Of a stretch of 64,000 nt of DNA, positions 61,048 through 64,000 are shown piece after piece; position 1 is the stretch's first letter, and every line of letters starts with the position of its first letter. The DNA is from Halobacteriales archaeon QS_6_71_20 (GTDB lineage: Archaea > Halobacteriota > Halobacteria > Halobacteriales > Haloferacaceae). The notes beneath the pieces are model-generated. The model searched no databases. It was given only the letters and a program-made list of their open reading frames with translations, and had not been told where the DNA came from. The position numbers and the translations under genes are program-made. The DNA lies in NCBI GenBank assembly GCA_003020945.1, contig PXRU01000016.1, positions 1-64,000 of the forward strand, written 5' to 3'.

Positions 61048-61941
61048 ATGACAGCCCTCGACGACGACGTGCTGGAGCAGTACCGCGAGGCCGGCGAGAT
61101 CCTGACGACGGTGATGAACGAGGCGCGCGAGCGGGTCGAGCCGGGCGCGACCCACCTTGAGGTCGCGGAGTTCGCCGAGGAGCGTATCCGCGAGGAGGGC
61201 GCCGGGCTCGCGTTCCCGGTCAACGTCTCGATCGACGAGGAGGCGAGCCACGCGACCCCCGACCGCGACGACCCGACGGAGTTCGGCGAGGACGTCGTCT
61301 GTCTCGACATCGGCGTCCACGTCGACGGCTACATCGCCGACGCCGCGGTGACGATCGACCTGGCGGGGGAGACGGAGCTGGTCGAGGCCGCCGAGCAGGC
61401 GCTGGAGGCCGCCGTCGACGCCGCCGGACCGGGCGTCCCCGTCGGGGAGATCGGCGCGGAGATCGAGGCCGTCATCGAGGCGTACGACTACACGCCGGTC
61501 TACAACCTCTCGGGCCACGGCGTCGAGCGGTTCGACGCCCACACCGGCCCCAACGTCCCCAACCGCGGCGTCGACCGCTCGGTCGAACTGGAGCCGGGAC
61601 AGGTCGTCGCCGTCGAGCCGTTCGCGACGACCGGCCGCGGGAAGGTCGGCGAGGGGAACGACGAGGAGATCTTCGAGCTGACCGGCGAGGCGAACGTCCG
61701 CAACCGTGCGGCCCGGCAGGCGCTCGAACAGGTCCGGGAGTTCGACGGGCTGCCGTTCGCCGCGCGGTGGCTCGACTCCTCGCGCGACGAGATGGCGCTG
61801 CGCCGGCTCGTCCGCCAGGACGTGGTGAAGGGGTATCCCGTGTTGAAGGAGGGCGACGGCGAACTCGTGAGCCAGGCGGAGCACACGTTGGTCGTCACCG
61901 AGGACGGCGTGGAAGCGACGACCGCGGGGCTGTTCTCGTAG
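61048..61941 (+). CDS. map: Methionine aminopeptidase, type II
   Basis: 297 residues. Removes the initiator Met from new proteins. Metal ligands are all present: Asp87 (CLDIGVHVDG), Asp98 (IADAAVT), His157 (SGHGVERF), Glu190 (AVEPFATTG) and the C-terminal Glu in SQAEHTLVV. The inserted helical region after His157 marks type II, the archaeal/eukaryotic form. An in-frame ATG nine codons earlier exists; ATG 61048 (MTALDDDVLEQYREAGEI) is preferred because family members start there. Confidence 0.95.
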   Translation: MTALDDDVLEQYREAGEILTTVMNEARERVEPGATHLEVAEFAEERIREEGAGLAFPVNVSIDEEASHATPDRDDPTEFGEDVVCLDIGVHVDGYIADAAVTIDLAGETELVEAAEQALEAAVDAAGPGVPVGEIGAEIEAVIEAYDYTPVYNLSGHGVERFDAHTGPNVPNRGVDRSVELEPGQVVAVEPFATTGRGKVGEGNDEEIFELTGEANVRNRAARQALEQVREFDGLPFAARWLDSSRDEMALRRLVRQDVVKGYPVLKEGDGELVSQAEHTLVVTEDGVEATTAGLFS

Positions 61942-62019
61942 CGACGCCAGCGTACCGAGATCCGGGGAGACCGCCTCGGGGGTGGCATGCGCCCCCCAGC
62001 GGCCGGGCCCGTCCGCCGG

Positions 62020-62220
62020 CTACGCGTTGTTCATCCGCGTCGCCGTCTCCGACCCGCACTCGTTGCAGGTGGCGACGCGGTACGGCTCCCGCGAGAACTC
62101 GGCGTTCTCCTCCTTCTGACTCTCCGTCCGGATCTCGACCCGGACGTCGTGTGTCGTCTCCCCGTCGCAGTCGCGACACGACTCTGTGACGAGTTCGGGG
62201 TCGGAGGGTGGAGTCGCCAT
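62020..62220 (-). CDS. Small zinc-ribbon protein (DUF7835-like)
   Basis: 66 residues: SCRDCDGETTHDV and ATCNECGSETATRM form one complete zinc ribbon. Similar short proteins are widespread in haloarchaea. Function unknown. TATA-like sequence CTTTATCG lies about 30 bases upstream on the minus strand. Confidence 0.75.
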   Translation of the reverse strand: MATPPSDPELVTESCRDCDGETTHDVRVEIRTESQKEENAEFSREPYRVATCNECGSETATRMNNA

Positions 62221-62432
62221 GCGTCCCGATATACGGCGCTGACGCCGATAAAGGTAGCAGGTGGAATAAAACTCCACGTCCCGCTTCCGAAGGGTCGGGA
62301 AGGGACGCCGCCGCGACCGCCGGCGCCGGCTCCGTCGCCGACGACCGCGACGAGGTCACGGCGTCGCCGGCCCCCAAGAGCGCGTCCCGTCGGCGGCACG
62401 GGGTTGAAGGGTCGCCACGCCGACCCCGCGGT

Positions 62433-62981
62433 ATGGACCAGGTGTTCGCGCCGTGGCGGATCGAGTGGGTCGAGCGCGAGCCCGAGGAGGACGCCGTCGA
62501 CGGCTGCCCGTTCTGCGTGCTCCCCGAGCGGGACGACGACCGCGACTCCCGGATCGTCGCCCGGTCGCCGCGGGCGTTCGTCCTCCTCAACAACTACCCG
62601 TACAACCCCGGCCACGCGATGGTGATCCCCCGGGTCCACGAGGGGGCGTTCACGGCGCTGGAGGAGGCGACGCTGCTGGACCACGCCCGGCTGAAACAGC
62701 GGACGATGCGCGCGCTGGAGACGGCGCTCGCGCCCGACGGGCTCAACGCCGGGATGAACCTCGGCGGCGCCGCCGCCGGCGGGTCGATCGACGACCACCT
62801 CCACACCCACGTCGTCCCGCGGTGGGAGGGGGACACGGGCTTCATGCCGGTCGTGTCGGACACGAAGGTGATCGTCGAGGCGCTGGACGACACCTGGGAA
62901 CGGCTCCGGAACGCCTTCGCCGAGCAGGCGGGCGCGAGCGTCGACGGCGACGACGACGCGGTGCGGTTCTCCTTCGAGTAG
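62433..62981 (+). CDS. HIT-family nucleotide hydrolase/transferase
   Basis: 182 residues. The histidine triad is DDHLHTHVVPRW (H-x-H-x-H), and the N-terminal CPFCVLPERDDD and NNYPYNPGHAMVIP are typical of archaeal HIT proteins. These hydrolyse or transfer adenylyl groups on nucleotides such as Ap4A. A TATA-like sequence is not obvious in the GC-rich upstream region. Confidence 0.92.
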   Translation: MDQVFAPWRIEWVEREPEEDAVDGCPFCVLPERDDDRDSRIVARSPRAFVLLNNYPYNPGHAMVIPRVHEGAFTALEEATLLDHARLKQRTMRALETALAPDGLNAGMNLGGAAAGGSIDDHLHTHVVPRWEGDTGFMPVVSDTKVIVEALDDTWERLRNAFAEQAGASVDGDDDAVRFSFE

Positions 62982-63158
62982 TTCGCCGGCGACGAGGCCA
63001 CGCTCGCGCCGTACGAGCGCGAGAGGTTCGAGGTGCGGCGACGACGGCCGATGCGAGGGGTGGAGCGGTCCCGACGAGCCCGTCCGGCGCCGGCGTCGGC
63101 TCGTCCGAGCCGACGATCCGGCCCAACGGTTTTGTCGGCCGCAGACGCAGATACGGGC

Positions 63159-64000
63159 ATGAGCAGACCCGCGGAGGAGGCCGTCGAACACGCGAGCGAG
63201 GCCGGTCTCGACCCCGCCGAGGCGTTCGCGCTGCTGGGCAACGAGACCCGCATCGAGATCCTCCAGGCCCTCCACCTGGCGACGACCGAGCGCGAGGACG
63301 ACGCGCCCGTCACCTTCTCGGCGCTGTACGACCGGGTCGACCTCGACGACAGCGCCCACTTCAACTACCACCTGCAGCAGCTGCTCGACCACTTCGTCCG
63401 GAAGGTCGAGTGCGAGGGCGCCGACGCGGGCGACGACTGCACCGAGGGGTACGAGTTCCGGACGCCCGGCTGGAAGGTGGTGCGGTCGGTGTTCGCCGGC
63501 ACGTTCACCGGCCGCAGCGAGCTGGGACCCGTCGACGCGCCGGGCGTCTGCTACGAGTGCGGCGGCGACCTGGAGGCGACGTACGCGAACGAGATGCTTA
63601 CCGTCGCCTGCACGGACTGCAGACGGACCCCGGTGAACTACTCGTTCCCGCCGGGCGGGCTGGCCGACCGGACCCCCGACGAGTTCCTCGACGCCTTCCA
63701 TCACCACGTCCGCCACCACTACTGCCTGGCGGCCGACGGCGTCTGCCCGGAGTGCATGGGTCGGATGGAGACGGAGGTGGAGACGACCACCGCCGTCCCC
63801 GACCGGGAGGTCGCGGTGCGACACGTCTGCCGGCGCTGTGACAACCGCCTCACGAGCGCGGTCGGCGTGAACCTACTCGACGCCGCGCCCGTCCTCACGT
63901 TCTTCTCCGAGCGCGGCGTCGACCTGACGACCGAACCGTTCTGGACGCATCCGTGGGCGGTGAGCGACGTGCACACGACCGTCGTGAGCGAGGAGCCGGT
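63159..64000 (+). CDS. Winged-helix transcriptional regulator with zinc-ribbon C-terminus (partial)
   Basis: At least 280 residues, running off the window end. The N-terminal winged helix of the ArsR type is AFALLGNETRIEILQALHLA ... HFNYHLQQLLDHFVRK. After it are two Cys clusters, CYECGGDLEATY with CTDCRR, and CPECMGRM with CRRCDN, giving zinc-ribbon-like units. This matches haloarchaeal regulators of the DUF7351 type. The target is unknown. Confidence 0.8.
   Translation, partial: MSRPAEEAVEHASEAGLDPAEAFALLGNETRIEILQALHLATTEREDDAPVTFSALYDRVDLDDSAHFNYHLQQLLDHFVRKVECEGADAGDDCTEGYEFRTPGWKVVRSVFAGTFTGRSELGPVDAPGVCYECGGDLEATYANEMLTVACTDCRRTPVNYSFPPGGLADRTPDEFLDAFHHHVRHHYCLAADGVCPECMGRMETEVETTTAVPDREVAVRHVCRRCDNRLTSAVGVNLLDAAPVLTFFSERGVDLTTEPFWTHPWAVSDVHTTVVSEEP

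Noticed and set aside
1-64000. CRISPR arrays, rRNA genes and insertion-sequence transposases
   Set aside because: No regularly spaced repeat series, no rRNA-like stretch and no DDE or HUH transposase motif were seen on reading the translations.

Overview
The window is chromosomal DNA from a haloarchaeon. The evidence is very high GC outside a few patches, strongly acidic proteins, leaderless TATA promoters, twin-arginine lipoproteins, an F420-type luciferase-family oxidoreductase, archaeal RFC large subunit, TiaS, a SAMP1-type ubiquitin-like modifier and the mevalonate enzyme HMG-CoA synthase. A Haloferacales (Halorubrum-like) genome is my guess from general similarity; no taxonomic marker was tested.

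Layout. 1-12.4 kb: core genes, with a polar amino-acid ABC transporter (binding-protein gene frameshifted), a lipoprotein, zinc alcohol dehydrogenase, LLM oxidoreductase, rfcL, a TIM-barrel hydrolase, DUF2150, a large pilin-like surface protein and HMG-CoA synthase. 12.4-17.3 kb: a lower-GC accessory patch with a two-gene polysaccharide cassette (UDP-sugar dehydrogenase plus a hyaluronan-synthase-like GT2), flanked by a decayed Tat-exported beta-helix gene and a decayed thioredoxin gene. 17.3-37.3 kb: core genes again, with regulators, glutaredoxin, tiaS, threonine synthase, an aspartoacylase-like hydrolase, a frameshifted M24-like gene, malic enzyme-phosphotransacetylase and a complete five-gene peptide ABC transporter.

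37,319-57,400: an approximately 20 kb provirus in the 3' end of a tRNA-Val(GAC) gene, bounded by a 21-bp direct repeat. From left to right it has a leftward integrase/zinc-ribbon operon, a divergent control region, two phiH-repressor-like winged-helix genes, a membrane protein, a vapBC pair with its own palindromic operator, a short tyrosine recombinase, and a 10.5 kb rightward structural operon. That operon runs: acidic membrane and zinc proteins, packaging-type ATPase, small membrane protein, two adjacent capsid-sized proteins, small membrane proteins, spike candidates including one with fibre-shaft repeats, and C-terminally anchored proteins. A convergent leftward operon of two methyltransferases, a SWIM protein, a small DNA-binding protein and tiny zinc ribbons closes the element. 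There is no terminase, portal, tape-measure or tail gene. The layout matches internal-membrane icosahedral archaeal viruses with paired single jelly-roll capsid proteins (SH1/HHIV-2/SNJ1 type, order Halopanivirales).

57.4-64 kb: tRNA-Val, samp1, an HPP-UspA membrane protein, a nucleoside phosphorylase, a palindrome-rich spacer, methionine aminopeptidase, a zinc-ribbon protein, a HIT protein and a winged-helix regulator cut by the window end. Family calls come from reading the translations. No database search was run.
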